Assembly: GCF_030035675.1 (NCBI RefSeq)
Contig: NC_084485.1
Coordinates: forward strand, 94,756,838 to 94,820,837
Reading direction: 5' to 3'
Source: Rhineura floridana
Taxonomy: Eukaryota > Chordata > Lepidosauria > Squamata > Rhineuridae
DNA length: 64,000 bases
Position numbers and translations under genes: made by a program. Positions 10,402 through 20,365 of the stretch are shown piece by piece; within the stretch, counting starts at the first letter, position 1, and each line of letters starts with the position of its first letter. The notes under the pieces were generated by a model, which worked only from the letters and a program-made list of their open reading frames with translations, searched no databases and had not been told where the DNA came from.

Positions 10402-10885
10402 TAGGGTTGCCAGGTCAGAAGCATCCCAAACCCTGAGATTTCAGGGGTGGGGCCTAGTGATATCATGTGGCGGGCCCTGGAGTCAGCTGTATCCCATGGG
10501 GGGGATGAGGAGGAACGTCCTCCTCACACACACCCCGGGATGGGATGCGATGCAGCCAGTTCTGAAGCCATGGAGGGGGCACATCAGCAGCCTAAATTTC
10601 CCTGGGGAAGGGAGATTTGAGCCCGTTGTCACGTTCCTCCCTCCAGCCTTGGAAGTGGCTGCATTCGATTGGGGGGGGGTGAGGAGGAAGTTCTTCCTCC
10701 CCCCCCACATCAAAAGCAGCTGGCTCCAAAGCCAGGGGATGCATCAGTGGGCCTAAATCTCCCCAGGGAATGGAGATTTGGGTCCATTGTCATGGTCCCC
10801 CGACCGACCAGAAACTGGAGATTGGGGTGCCTCACCTGGAGGCCTGGGGAGGACCCAAAAAACCTGGAGTCTCCAGGTGAAACAT
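10402..10885 (+). repeat. GGTTGCCAGGTCAG repeat with an internal tandem duplication
   Basis: It starts GGTTGCCAGGTCAGAAGCAT, matching position 75 read backwards. Inside are two direct copies of a unit of about 175 bp. GAGGAGGAACGTCCTCC at 10,507 answers GAGGAGGAAGTTCTTCC at 10,681. The landmarks CAGCCTAAATTTCCCTGGGG and GGGCCTAAATCTCCCCAGGG, and then TTGTCACGTTCCTCC and TTGTCATGGTCCCCC, recur with the same spacing. It ends in CTGGAGTCTCCAGGTGAAAC. No protein-coding signal. Confidence 0.6.
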
Positions 10886-10909
10886 TTCCGTTATTATTCC
10901 ATTCTATTC

Positions 10910-11015
10910 TATGATTTTCCATTCTCTGGACAAGGCGTGAGGATGCTTTTTGCAGCCGGAGGGCTACATGCCCTCCTGGGCAACTTTCTAAGGGCCACAT
11001 ACCAGTGATGGGTGG
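10910..11015. repeat. hAT-like repeat fragment
   Basis: GAGGGCTACATGCCCTCCTG and TTTCTAAGGGCCACATACCA match the left part of the hAT-like repeats at 27,600 and 37,377 (CAAGGGCCGCATTCCCTC, TCCAAGGGCCACATCCCA). Confidence 0.5.
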
Positions 11016-11232
11016 GGTAACATATGTAGTTTTTCCCTTTGTATGGTAGGTTGGTTTCTAAGCACACTCCTATCTAACTTTCATCCAAACAAAGGAGGCA
11101 TTTCAGAGTGCAAGTACACACTCTAGCCTGGCAAAAACACAAAGCAGGGCCGGTGAGAGTTCTGAGGGCCAGGCAGAGTGGCCTGGAGACATTTGACCTC
11201 TGGACCTGTGGTTCCCTTCTCCTGGTCTAGAC

Positions 11233-11349
11233 CAGAGCTTGGAAAAGTTACTTTTTTGAACTACAACTCCCATCAGCCCAATCCAGTGGCCATGCTGGCT
11301 GGGGCTGATGGGAGTTGTAGTTCAAAAAAAGTAACTTTTCCAAGTTCTG
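11233..11349. mobile_element. Near-perfect hairpin MITE with hAT-like CAG...CTG ends
   Basis: The 117-bp unit runs CAGAGCTTGGAAAAGTTACT to GTAACTTTTCCAAGTTCTG. The arms contain AACTACAACTCCCATCAGCC and its complement GGCTGATGGGAGTTGTAGTT. They pair almost without mismatch around a short centre (GGCCATGCTGG). The CAG/CTG termini fit a non-autonomous hAT element, but I cannot see a clean 8-bp duplication. Confidence 0.75.
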
Positions 11350-12290
11350 GCTAAGCCCTGGTTTGCATGGTGGAGCAGTAATGTGTCTTTCTCCTTCAAA
11401 TCTGCAGATGATATAATGTATGATCTGTTTTAATCCTCTTTATTTGGTGCACAGCAGACTGAAGGGGAAGCAGGGACTGGAGCACTTTAGTTAATAAAAT
11501 GGTTGAGTTGCATCCCTTGGCTTTGATCCTGGTGACCACAGATGTTCAGAGGCATTCTGTGAAGGGTCTGATATGCAAGGAGCCTGATCCTTTAATCCAA
11601 TTATTGTAAGCAAACTGTCTCTGTGAGGTTAATTAATTGGCATTGTTAATACAGACAGGGTACCATGGTTTAAGCCCTTTTATAATCCTTCAAGTGGATT
11701 TAAGGAGGATTGACTCTCCAACATTTTGTAGGCTCAGCAGGTGAACATTCCTTTGACATTAGTGAGCTGTTGTAATAGGGTTCTTGGATCAAGCTACAGA
11801 GGTGGAACACATTTCAGCATCTTTCTACATTTGCAGCACATCTGTATATTTCATTCCAAGGATTGGATTGAGATCTATTGCCTATCTTCCAAAGAACATT
11901 TGAGTATCAGACAGTCTTACTGCCTTATTGTTTCTGCTATACCTTTTTTGGCTGTTCAGGCTTTATAAACAGCAGGAGCATTCAGGAAAATGTATTCAGG
12001 GCCCATGGTTGCCTGTCACCTCATACTCCTATTTCCCACAGAGCACATACTAATATAATTGTTGGTGCCACTGGAGACCACGACTTACACCTAGAAGGTG
12101 TATTTTCCAGTCCAGGGCCTTTGAGATCAGTTGAACAAAAGACTCTGCAACATGAAATGCATCAGGCTCAGCTATGCTGACCAGGCCAGGTTCAGAACGG
12201 AGATTCTTTGACAGTAATCCCTGATATTTCCTCCCAATTTCTCTCTACCATAAAATGTTACCATGGATAATCAAAGCTTTAGAGCAGAGG
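11350..12290. other. Intergenic, nothing recognised
   Basis: No exon or repeat with family resemblance was found in this stretch. Confidence 0.4.
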
Positions 12291-12291
12291 T

Positions 12292-12535
12292 GGGGAACCT
12301 ATGACCCTCCAGATGTTGTTGCTGTTTCTCAGTCTAACCTACTTCACAGGGTTGTTGTGAGGATAAAATGGGGAGGAGAGAACCATGTACATTACTTTGA
12401 GCTTCTTGGAGGAAATGTGGGATATAAATGTAGCAAGTAAAATAAATTCCCTTCATCTCCACCCAGAATGGCCAAATGGTCGGGGATGATGGGAATTGTA
12501 GTCTAGCAACATTCAGAGGGCCACCAGTCCCCCTG
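12292..12535. mobile_element. hAT-like hairpin MITE split by another repeat
   Basis: The left part AGGTGGGGAACCTATGACCC and CCAGATGTTGTTGCTG and the right part GGTCGGGGATGATGGGAATT, ending GGCCACCAGTCCCCCTG, are the two ends of one hAT-like hairpin. Between them, about 12,335-12,450, lies a different repeat (TTCACAGGGTTGTTGTGAGG, GGATATAAATGTAGCAAGTA) that resembles a + strand LINE 3' tail. This is a nested insertion. Confidence 0.6.
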
Positions 12536-13725
12536 CTTCAAAGAATCCAAAGGCCATGAGTGCAAAAATATTTGTAAACTTTAGCCAGATTAAAAGGAGA
12601 AAGAAAGACCAGAGCACACTGGTGAGAAGGAGGGTGGAGGTGACCTCTGAAGCAGCCCAGATGCCAATCCCTAGACCCAGGTTTTTTGGTACCTGTGATT
12701 GCTGTGATTTTGATTTTTGTACCCCTGCCAAAGGCTGTTCACCTGGCCATGACATATGAGACAGAATCGGCTCTGGAGTAACCCCATATTGATGTGACTC
12801 AAGGATCATTGGACTATGCTAGAGATGCATACCTAGGGCTGAAAGAGGCACTAGATTAATTAACTTCAAATTCATCCAGTCTGTCTGCAGTTTTAATAAA
12901 TCTGATTTCATCACATCTCTTCATTAAATATGGATAAGATCACACAAGGTTTCTTTCACTGCCATATAATTCAGCTTTCAATTTAGCTCACCCAGCTCAT
13001 GTGAAAAGTACAGTTTCAGTTGTCCTGAAGATGACAAATTAATCCACATTTTCTGGGTCTTTCTGCAAGTCTGCATCAGATCTTAGATTATGTATAGGAA
13101 ATGAACATACAGCTATTCACTGTTGAAGATGATTAATCTCTCTCTTTCTCTCCCTGTTGTGTGTTGTAAGCCTTCAGACTGGGCTATGTTTTAAAAATAA
13201 TTTTGTATACTGCCTAATTGCTGTAGGTATTTTATAATTTAAAAATAACATTGAAACAAAATCTTAAAGATCTCCTTCCCATTATTACAACTTTTACATC
13301 TTTGCAAATAATTGTTAAATAACTTAGTTCTTGAAATACTTTTTTCTCCCATTTCATTTTGCCCTTTCATTTCACTTGAAACCTTGTATATTATGATTAA
13401 CATCTGATTCATACAAAGCATATTCATTGCATGGTTATCGACTCAGCCATGCAATTAGAATGTTCGTATTACACCACAGATCTATGGGTACATCTTGTGC
13501 AGCCTCCACTTCAAAATCTAGATAGTATTGCTGGCATCAATAATTATGGAATTTTGAAGACATTGGGGCTCTGGCTACCATATCACAGATATACTACAGA
13601 TAGTCACTCTTTTGTGCAAATCTAGTGCACAAAAGTAGTGGACTTTAATTGATATACATATAATGGTTGTTATAATATTGCCCAATATGTTCTGCACACA
13701 AATAATGGACTGTGAGCAAGGACGT
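12536..13725. other. Intergenic, nothing recognised
   Basis: AT-rich non-repetitive sequence with only short open frames. No splice-flanked coding segment stood out. Confidence 0.4.
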
Positions 13726-13862
13726 TATTTTATTTGTTAAAAGGATTTCTAACCCACACTTTATCAAGTAAAGAATCTCAGGGCCAGGTACGTTGAAATT
13801 ATAAAACATATTCACAGATGAAGCAACGTCAGCAGAACAGATAAAGAGTTAGAACAGCAGAC
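13726..13862 (-). repeat. Possible LINE 3'-tail fragment
   Basis: TTATTTTATTTGTTAAAAGG followed by AATCTCAGGGCCAGGTACG is weakly like the reversed L2 tails elsewhere in the window (stem GCCCAGGGCGGC). Very diverged. Confidence 0.3.
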
Positions 13863-14166
13863 ACAAACAAATTAAATACCAACCTAAGTAACAAAAGCCT
13901 GGATGAGCTCAGGGGTCATCTAGGATTAGAACCTGGTTGGCAATTTGACCTTCGATCCATTCCAGACCTGTTTTATTAAGCATTCATTCTGATTTGTTTG
14001 CAAGGAAGTTACATGATGTTTTGCATCAAGCAGTTGTTATCCCACATTTTCTAGTGCATTTCCCTGTCTCTTCCCTTGTCACAAAAAGTCTGATTTTAGG
14101 GAGAATGGGTTTATTGCACAAGAGCACCAAATCAGCCTTAGTTGTGCAACGTGAATTTGCTGTTAC

Positions 14167-14335
14167 ATGATCAAATCACAATATGCCTCTGAATGCCAGT
14201 TGCTGGGAATTACAAGTGGGGAGAGTGCTACAGTGCTCGGGTCCTGCTTTTGGGCTTCCCATGGCATCTGGTTGGCTACCGTGAGAACAGGATGCTGGAC
14301 TAGATGGACCATCATTACAATAGTTTGGAAGCACC
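14167..14335 (+). repeat. Old interspersed repeat, second copy of the 10,070 family
   Basis: ATGCCTCTGAATGCCAGTTG, then GGCATCTGGTTGGCTACCGT, GAACAGGATGCTGGACTAGA and GGACCAT match the copy at 10,070-10,245 in order and spacing. Confidence 0.65.
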
Positions 14336-14669
14336 TTGTTAGATGTGGGCTTTGTTCACACAGAATACTAAATAATGGTTTGTTCAGCAAAAGGAACACC
14401 TGCAACACGCTCAGTGAAAATTGTGACAAAAACTGCTAGTTGCACTTGTTAACTGACTACTAAATTGCTCCTTGTGTCTTGAGAGGACAGGTTTCCCTAA
14501 TCCCTCAACAGCTGAAGCTGCCAACTGACTTTAAAAAAACCAAACCCACATCATCACGGCCTGCTTCTGTCATTAATAGCAGCTAGATCTGAATTAGGTG
14601 AAGCTTTTTATGTGTGGAAATGTGCATTATCACCTGTTCACGTTTACAGTTCAAGATTCTGTTCAAGCG

Positions 14670-14805
14670 GGGAAGGAGAACTTGTAGCCCAGCAGATGTT
14701 GCTGGACCACAACTCCGGTCATCCTTGACGGTTGGTCATGCTGGTTCAGGCTGATGGGAGTTTGGAGTCCAACAACATTGATTGGGCCACAGGTTCCCCA
14801 TCCAT
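14670..14805. repeat. hAT-like hairpin MITE, diverged
   Basis: GTTGCTGGACCACAACTCCG and GGCTGATGGGAGTTTGGAGT, with GGGCCACAGGTTCCCCATCC at the right end, match the hairpin family. Confidence 0.65.
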
Positions 14806-15201
14806 CTGTCAAAAGCTTGGGATAGGGCTGGTCAGAAAGTTCACAAGTCTGATTTATGTTGTCTCACAGAACTCCTTATTAGCTTTTGAGATCCGGGCTT
14901 ACCTCCTATGTATAACCTCCTTCCTTTCATTTGCATATGCCAGCTCTGGGTCTGAGTTTTTAGTCACACAAGCAGTCAGGAACTGGCTTTTATATATGTA
15001 TGATAACAAAAAGTATGCAGCAATATTTATAATGTAACTGGAAGTTAACACAGATGCAAGAGTATATAATTTCTTTTATTGGTGTGTCAAATTCATTCTT
15101 TCTTCCAGAGTTCCCTAGGATACAAACCTAGACATTAAAGCCTCACATTAATTGCTACGGCAAGGTAATTTTTTTGTGTTGAACTTTTCATTTGAGTGCA
15201 G

Positions 15202-15882
15202 TGTGATGCGTCCTTCCCTGGCTCTCCCTGTCAGGTTCCTACCTGCTCGTGGTTACTGCCTGTCTCTAGGCACCACCAGGGACTCCACCAGTCCGGACCG
15301 CACTCTCTTATGGTTTACCTATCCGCTCTAGCACAGATCTCAACAGATCCTCCTGCTAGGCAACCACCAGTAGCGTCCCAATACTAGTATTCCCAGAGAC
15401 TCTGAATACTGGTATTGTTATTCTCTTCACCGCTGCCACCATTTGTTACAGTTCCCCTTCAGCCTTGGTCATTATCTTACCCTCCCTTCTGGTCTGTGAA
15501 ACCCCAGCCAAGGATCAGGCCTTTGGTAAACCAAATTAAGTATTTATTACAGATAACAAAGCTAACAAGATTAACAAGATTTCTTCTTAAGGCACATAAG
15601 CATATGGTTTTACTCAATACTAATCCGAACTCCACCTCCCTCCTTCTCCACTCTCTCCTGGCAAACAACTCTCTCAAACCCCACCAAGCAATCCACTCTT
15701 TCTCTTCTCCCCCCCCGATTCCACTCTCACTCTTCCTTTTATACGTTCAGCCATTTTAAACACTCAGCCAATCATCTCGCATTCTACTGCCCATTCACTC
15801 CCCCTCCTCTTTCACTCCACTTACCATGTATCTTCTAAAACAACAACACTTACCATATATACATTAATATAGGAACATCACA
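15202..15882 (-). mobile_element. Solo LTR with 5-bp target duplication
   Basis: A 681-bp block begins TGTGATGCGTCC and ends AACATCACA, so its ends are the short inverted repeat TGTGATG/CATCACA of the TG...CA type. It is flanked on both sides by TGCAG (15,197-15,201 and 15,883-15,887), a 5-bp duplication as retroviral-type integrases leave. No internal retroelement sequence lies next to it, so it is the solo remnant of a recombined LTR element. An AATAAA on the minus strand near 15,540 suggests minus orientation. It does not match the Ty3/Gypsy LTR at 29 kb, so it is another family; Gypsy versus retroviral origin is not resolved. Treated as a fossil. Confidence 0.75.
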
Positions 15883-15887
15883 TGCAG

Positions 15888-16733
15888 CCTCAAATACTTG
15901 TATTTATCATGTTAGGGAGAATGTTAGTTTTCAGTGTGGCCCACAGCTATGGTAAATACCATATCTCATGTATGGGCACCTTTGAATGAAAGGTTCACCT
16001 CACAAAATGTACTTGTGGTGATTATATCATTTCAAAAATTACTGTAATTATCTGGTCTTGTTTGAGAAAAAATTTAAGAGCTGAGATTTCTCAGAATACA
16101 TTTTTTTGGAGTAAATTTCTGGGACGTTTCTCCTCCCCACCAAACGGCCACTTTGCAGAATTTTCTGTCAATATGAATATTTTCCTATCCTTTTTGGGTG
16201 GTGGCTGCCATTTTCCCTCCTAAATGACCTGGGATGTTGCTAGGTCTGTGGCACTGTCAAGGATGCAAAACGATGGCCAAACAGCCGATACAGTTGTTGA
16301 TACTGGTGCCACTTGACGTGGAAGCAGCCAGGGGAGGAAGGAACACAGGAAAAAAGAAAGTAATCATGAAGCCCGTTAAGGAATAGTCTTTATTCAACCC
16401 ACCTAACCCTGTGTCTTCATCTAACTTAGATGAGAAGGCTGGATTTTTGTTGCATGTAACAGATTTATAAAACCATTCTAGTGGTCTCAAACACAAAGTT
16501 GTAAGTAACTTATTTTTTCAAAGTTGTTCTAGGATCAAATGTGGCCTTCAGGTGCTTATAAATGTGGTCAAAAATGTCATTTGACCCTTCTTGCCATTAA
16601 GAAGATTGCATGGATATTTTAAAAACCACACAATGAATCTTGATTGACTGTCTTTGAATTCATGGTTTGTGTTTTTGTTTTCATCCTTTTCACACTGTTT
16701 TTATCTGTTCATGCTTTCTTCTCCTCCCCCCAG
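15888..16733. other. Intergenic or TMEM61 first intron, nothing recognised
   Basis: The sequence ends in a long pyrimidine tract (TTTCTTCTCCTCCCCCCAG) that serves as a splice acceptor, so the 3' part at least is likely intron of the TMEM61 leader. No exon recognised within. Confidence 0.45.
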
Positions 16734-17154
16734 CATGAGTCACGACATGAGACCTATTTCCTGATAAAAACATTTGATGACCTGTATAGGCTTCTGCCTT
16801 TAAAATGGCAACTATTTATTTGCGTCATGGAGTAACCATCACTGGAGCTATCCTATTGGTGACAGGGACACTATGTTTTGCTTGGTGGAGTGATGGCGAG
16901 ATGGGGGCCACCACATCTAGCAGTGAACGAAAGATCATGCTGCATGGAGAAGCCGGACCAGTGACAAGCTCTTCCTCATCTAATGCAGTGCTGAGGTCCA
17001 TTAGCTTCTTCTGCTGTGGAATTGGTGGAGTCCTTCTCCTTTTTGGCCTTCTGTGGTCAGCCAATGCTGGAATAGTTTCTCGTCACTATCAGTACCATTT
17101 TTCCAGAGACCTTCATTACTCCACCGTTGAGCCTCTTGAAAAACAGACCTGCAG
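16734..17154 (+). CDS. TMEM61: TMEM61, first coding exon (start codon at 16,805)
   Basis: The coding part is 16,805-17,154 (116 codons plus 2 nt) and encodes the N-terminal, two-segment membrane part of transmembrane protein 61. Residues about 9-28 (VTITGAILLVTGTLCFAWW) form the first hydrophobic segment. Residues 29-60 are a Ser-rich loop, and about 64-86 (SISFFCCGIGGVLLLFGLLW) form the second. The words GTLCFAWWS and the FCCG...GLLWS motif match human TMEM61 from memory, as does FSRDLHYSTVE after the membrane. The ATG at 16,805 is chosen because LRHGVTITG aligns with the human N-terminus. A good acceptor (CCCCCCAG ending at 16,733) begins the exon, so a leader exon lies upstream. The donor GCAG/GTTGGC follows at 17,155, phase 2. 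The function of TMEM61 is not established. Confidence 0.92.
16735..16764 (+). promoter_or_regulatory. Candidate upstream ORF in the TMEM61 leader
   Basis: If the exon starts at 16,734, the first ATG in it opens a nine-codon frame (MSHDMRPIS, then TGA) that ends 40 bp before the TMEM61 start. It contains a second ATG. Such short upstream frames can lower translation of the main frame; this is inference and depends on the acceptor assignment. Confidence 0.35.
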
Positions 17155-17911
17155 GTTGGCAAGATCTTTGCAACAATATTTGATGGGGATAGATTGATGC
17201 TTAACCTAAAAGTAAGGGTGGTATTCAACAAAATAATTGCGCTAGCGCAATGGGACATTCCTCCCCCTCATCGCTTCACACGTGCCCTGCGCTGACACCA
17301 GATCTGATTTAGAGAGTTGGGGGAACCTCCAGAACAGATTTAGGGGATATGTGGTGGCAGGAGAAGGGGAGAATGTTTCATTGTGCAAGGAGAAATCCTC
17401 ACATGGCTGGAACTAGTGGTTTACAGCTATGCTGAATGCAGCCCTATGATACAAAGTCTATGTTACAATGATAAAATACTGCATTATGATATCACATTTC
17501 TATTTGCTTTTGATCTTCAGCATAGTATCATCCCTGACTAGCCCTGTTTCAAGGTGAACTCTGTGATTTCAGTATATTGTTGCTTCCCACCCATAAACAC
17601 TTTTCCCCTTGACAAAAAGGAAGTGAGATGATCAAAGGTTATGTGAAAGTTTTACCTGTATACAAGCCATGTTTGCTTACCAAAGCCAACGGAAAAAGTA
17701 ATAGCTGTAGCCTACAGATGATCAATGGCCCATGAAATGCATATTAACCAGTGGAAATATGGTCAACTTTGATACTGGGTATACTCTAAATATTGTGAAA
17801 TCACTGCACACAGATGTCTATATTGTACAGATACTAGTAAACTGCCAAAGACATCTGCTGCGAGGACAAATTCTTACGTAGCTTTCACACATCACTTAAA
17901 AATTTTTGTGT

Positions 17912-18063
17912 GTGCTATTTATTTATTTATTAACTTTATATCCTGCCTTTCCCAGAAGGAGCCCAGGACAGCAAACAAAAACACTTAAAAACATCTTAAA
18001 AACAAAAGACTTTAAAACATGTTAAAACATCTTAAAAATATCTTTAAAAAAAAAAACTAAAAA
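17912..18063 (-). repeat. L2-type LINE 3'-tail, reversed
   Basis: ATTTATTTATTAACTTTATA then TCCTGCCTTTCCCAGAAGGA, GCCCAGGACAGCAAACAAAA and repeated CTTAAAAACAT words. Reversed, these are the 3' end of a squamate L2 (stem GCCCAGG...TATATAAA and AAAT-type tail). Confidence 0.65.
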
Positions 18064-18332
18064 CTTTCACATTTCCTGCTGCTGGGGTTTTATATAATTA
18101 TTATAATTATACAGTCATGAGAGTGGCTGTATGCTATAGTCAGCATGGATTTTTCTCATTCGGCAATGTTAAATTGAAAATACCTCCCCATGCCATTCTG
18201 ATGCTTCCCATAAGCTCATTTCAAAACAAAACCTTACAAAACTTATAGTCCTGAACTCAGAAACGCTTGGTTAACAACCCTCTAAATTTTCATGGTGATA
18301 CACAAAATGGAGAGAATCGAGAGTTCAAAGTG

Positions 18333-18361
18333 GAGAGAGAGAGAGAGAGAGAGAGAGAGAA
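18333..18361. repeat. (GA)n microsatellite
   Basis: About 14 uninterrupted GA units. Confidence 0.95.
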
Positions 18362-18635
18362 CACCCCTTTTGGACTTTTTTCTGTCAGTTCTCATAATCT
18401 GTTGAAATTCATTAAAAATTAGCCATGTTCACAGAGTACCTGTAATACTCTTACTGACCTTGCCCCATTCTCTGACCTTCATCTTCTGCAGTTTAAAGGT
18501 TAAAAAAATGCCTGGCTGATTTTTAATTTAAGAAATTTTGGCTGGAACTGAATGATAAAGTCAGGCATGATCAGTAAGAACCAACTGTCAGTGTTCTAAA
18601 AGCCAGACTCCCAGCTGCTTGGCTTGCCTAATCAG

Positions 18636-18927
18636 AGGGCCACACCCACACCAGACTTTGATTTCACGTGAGACAGTCCTGGCTTCCCCCAGACAATCCT
18701 GGGAAGTGTAGTTTGTGAAGGGTACTGAGAGAAGACTCCTATTTCCCTGACAGAGCTCTAGTGGCCAGAGTGGTTTAACAGTCAGCTGCTCTGATTGAAG
18801 CTGTATGAGTAGAACAGGGTGTCTCCTAGCAACTCTCAGCACTGTTCACTAACTACACTTCCCAGGATTCTTTGGGAGAAACCATGACTGTCTAAAATGA
18901 AATAAAGATCTGGTGTGGATGTGGCCA
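18636..18927. mobile_element. Palindromic MITE (CCACACCAGA...CCTGGGAAGTGTAG family)
   Basis: The left end GGGCCACACCCACACCAGAC and the word CAATCCTGGGAAGTGTAGTT return reversed at the right end as AACTACACTTCCCAGGATTC and ATCTGGTGTGGATGTGGCC. Arms are about 90 bp with a middle of about 110 bp. The target duplication is not clear. Confidence 0.7.
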
Positions 18928-19102
18928 GGGAAGCTTTGGTTTAAATTCAGATGGGAGGCTACATGTGCCTGCTGTAGAATAAAAAGGTGGGGAAACCCCT
19001 GAAAAAGAATGATACTGTTCACAGTGTTTTCCTTTTGGAAAGGAAAGGGGCTTCTCCTCTGCCCAGTGCCCGCCCACCCAATCTCCTTCACCCCTCTCAC
19101 AG

Positions 19103-20312
19103 GTCAGTTTCACCTATTCTAAGCATGATTGCACTGGAGTAAATCCCACTGAACTCAAAAAGCATGGAAATGATCCAACCTGCCCTCCCCTCCTCCTCCA
19201 TCGTCTCCCCTCCCTCTTGCCCCTTGCCCCTCCTCTTCTTCCCTCCTCTTCCCTCCCTCTTTCCCCTTGCCCCTCCTCTTCTTCCCTCCTCTCCCCTCCC
19301 TCTTGCCCCTTTCCCCTCCCCTTCTTCCCTCCTCTCCCCTTCCTCTTGCCCCTTCCCCTCCTTCCCCCTCCCCTTCCATCCTCTCCCATGGTCAGTTTTA
19401 CCTATCCTAGGACTATGACCTGGGGGACCAGGGTTCAAATCCCCACACAGCCATGAAGCTTACTGGGTGACCTTGGGCCAGTCACTGCCTCTCAGCCTCA
19501 GAGGAAGGCAATGGTAAACCACATCTGAATTCCGCTTACCATGAAAAACCTATTCATAGGGTTGCCATAAGTCGGAAACAACTTGAAGGTATCCATTTCA
19601 TTTTCAAGCATGATTGCACGGGAGTAAATCCCATTGAACTCTAAAAGTATGCAAATTATCAAATCCTCCCATCACCTCCCTTTTGCCCCTCTCCCTTCCC
19701 TTCCTTCACCCCTCCCCTCTCCCCTTCCAATCCCCTCCTTATCCCTCCCACTCCTTCTGCTCCCCTCTCCCCCTTCTTCATTCCCTCTACTCTCCCCTTC
19801 CCCTCCTCCTCCCCCATGGTCAGTTTTACCTATCCTAGCCATGATTGCACAGGAGTAAATCCCATTGAACTCAATAAGCATGCAAATGATCAGACCTGCC
19901 TTTCTCCTCTTCTTTTCCTTCCTCCTCCCTTCTTCCTCTCCTCCCCTCTTCTTTCTTCTCCTCTGCCCACTCCAGGCTTCCCTCCCCATGGTCAGTTTTA
20001 CCTATCCTAAGCATGATTGCATGGGAGTAAATCCTACTGAACTCAATAAACATGCAAATGATCAGACCTGCCCTCCCCCTCCTGCCTGCTCCCATCCCCT
20101 GTGGTCAGTTTCACCTATCCTAAACATGATTGCAGGGGAGTAAATCCTATTGAACTCAATAAACATGCAAATGATCAGACCTGCCCTCCTCCTCCCCCTT
20201 CTGCTTGCTCCCCTCCCCCTCCCCTGTGGTCAGTTTCACCTATCCTAAACATGATTGCAGGGGAGTAAATCCTACTGAATTCAATAAGCATGCAAATGAT
20301 CAATTCATTCTC
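19103..20312 (+). repeat. Minisatellite: seven copies of an ~80-bp unit separated by CT-rich tracts
   Basis: The conserved core runs GGTCAGTTTTACCTATCCTA, AGCATGATTGCA(Y)GGGAGT, AAATCCCATTGAACTCAATA, then AGCATGCAAATGATCAGACC. Copies start near 19,104, 19,391 (split by a SINE), 19,818, 19,991, 20,104 and 20,226, plus the second half of the split copy from 19,607. Between cores lie pyrimidine tracts (CCTCCCCTCCTCCT-like) of very different length: about 200 bp after the first, about 170 after the second, shrinking to 30-40 bp at the end. The core itself resembles the palindromic MITE words (GGAGTAAATCC, CCATTGAACTCAAT), so the array may have grown from a MITE plus flanking CT-rich DNA. Confidence 0.85.
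19410..19606 (+). mobile_element. Sauria-type SINE, 5'-truncated, inside the minisatellite
   Basis: GGACTATGACCTGGGGGACC, GGTTCAAATCCCCACACAGC, GGGTGACCTTGGGCCAGTCA and GGGTTGCCATAAGTCGGAAA followed by AACTTGAAGG are the SINE from before its B-box to its BovB-like 3' end. It interrupts a minisatellite core exactly between CCTATCCTA and AGCATGATTGC. The pol III A-box is missing. No target duplication is visible. Confidence 0.85.
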
Positions 20313-20365
20313 AGCAAACTTGCACAAGATCCCATTTCTTACCTCCTGGACTAAAAAGCAGGGAA

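Noticed and set aside
10394-11008. Several frames of 75-120 codons
   Set aside because: They run through the GGTTGCCAGG repeat and its tandem duplication; no motif and no splice context.
1-16700. DHCR24 exons, the upstream neighbour of TMEM61 in mammals
   Set aside because: No FAD-binding or sterol reductase motif on either strand; the gene is probably beyond the window.
19097-19456. Several long open frames on both strands, Pro/Leu-rich or Gly/Arg/Glu-rich
   Set aside because: They arise from the CT-rich spacers of the minisatellite; low-complexity DNA gives long frames by composition.
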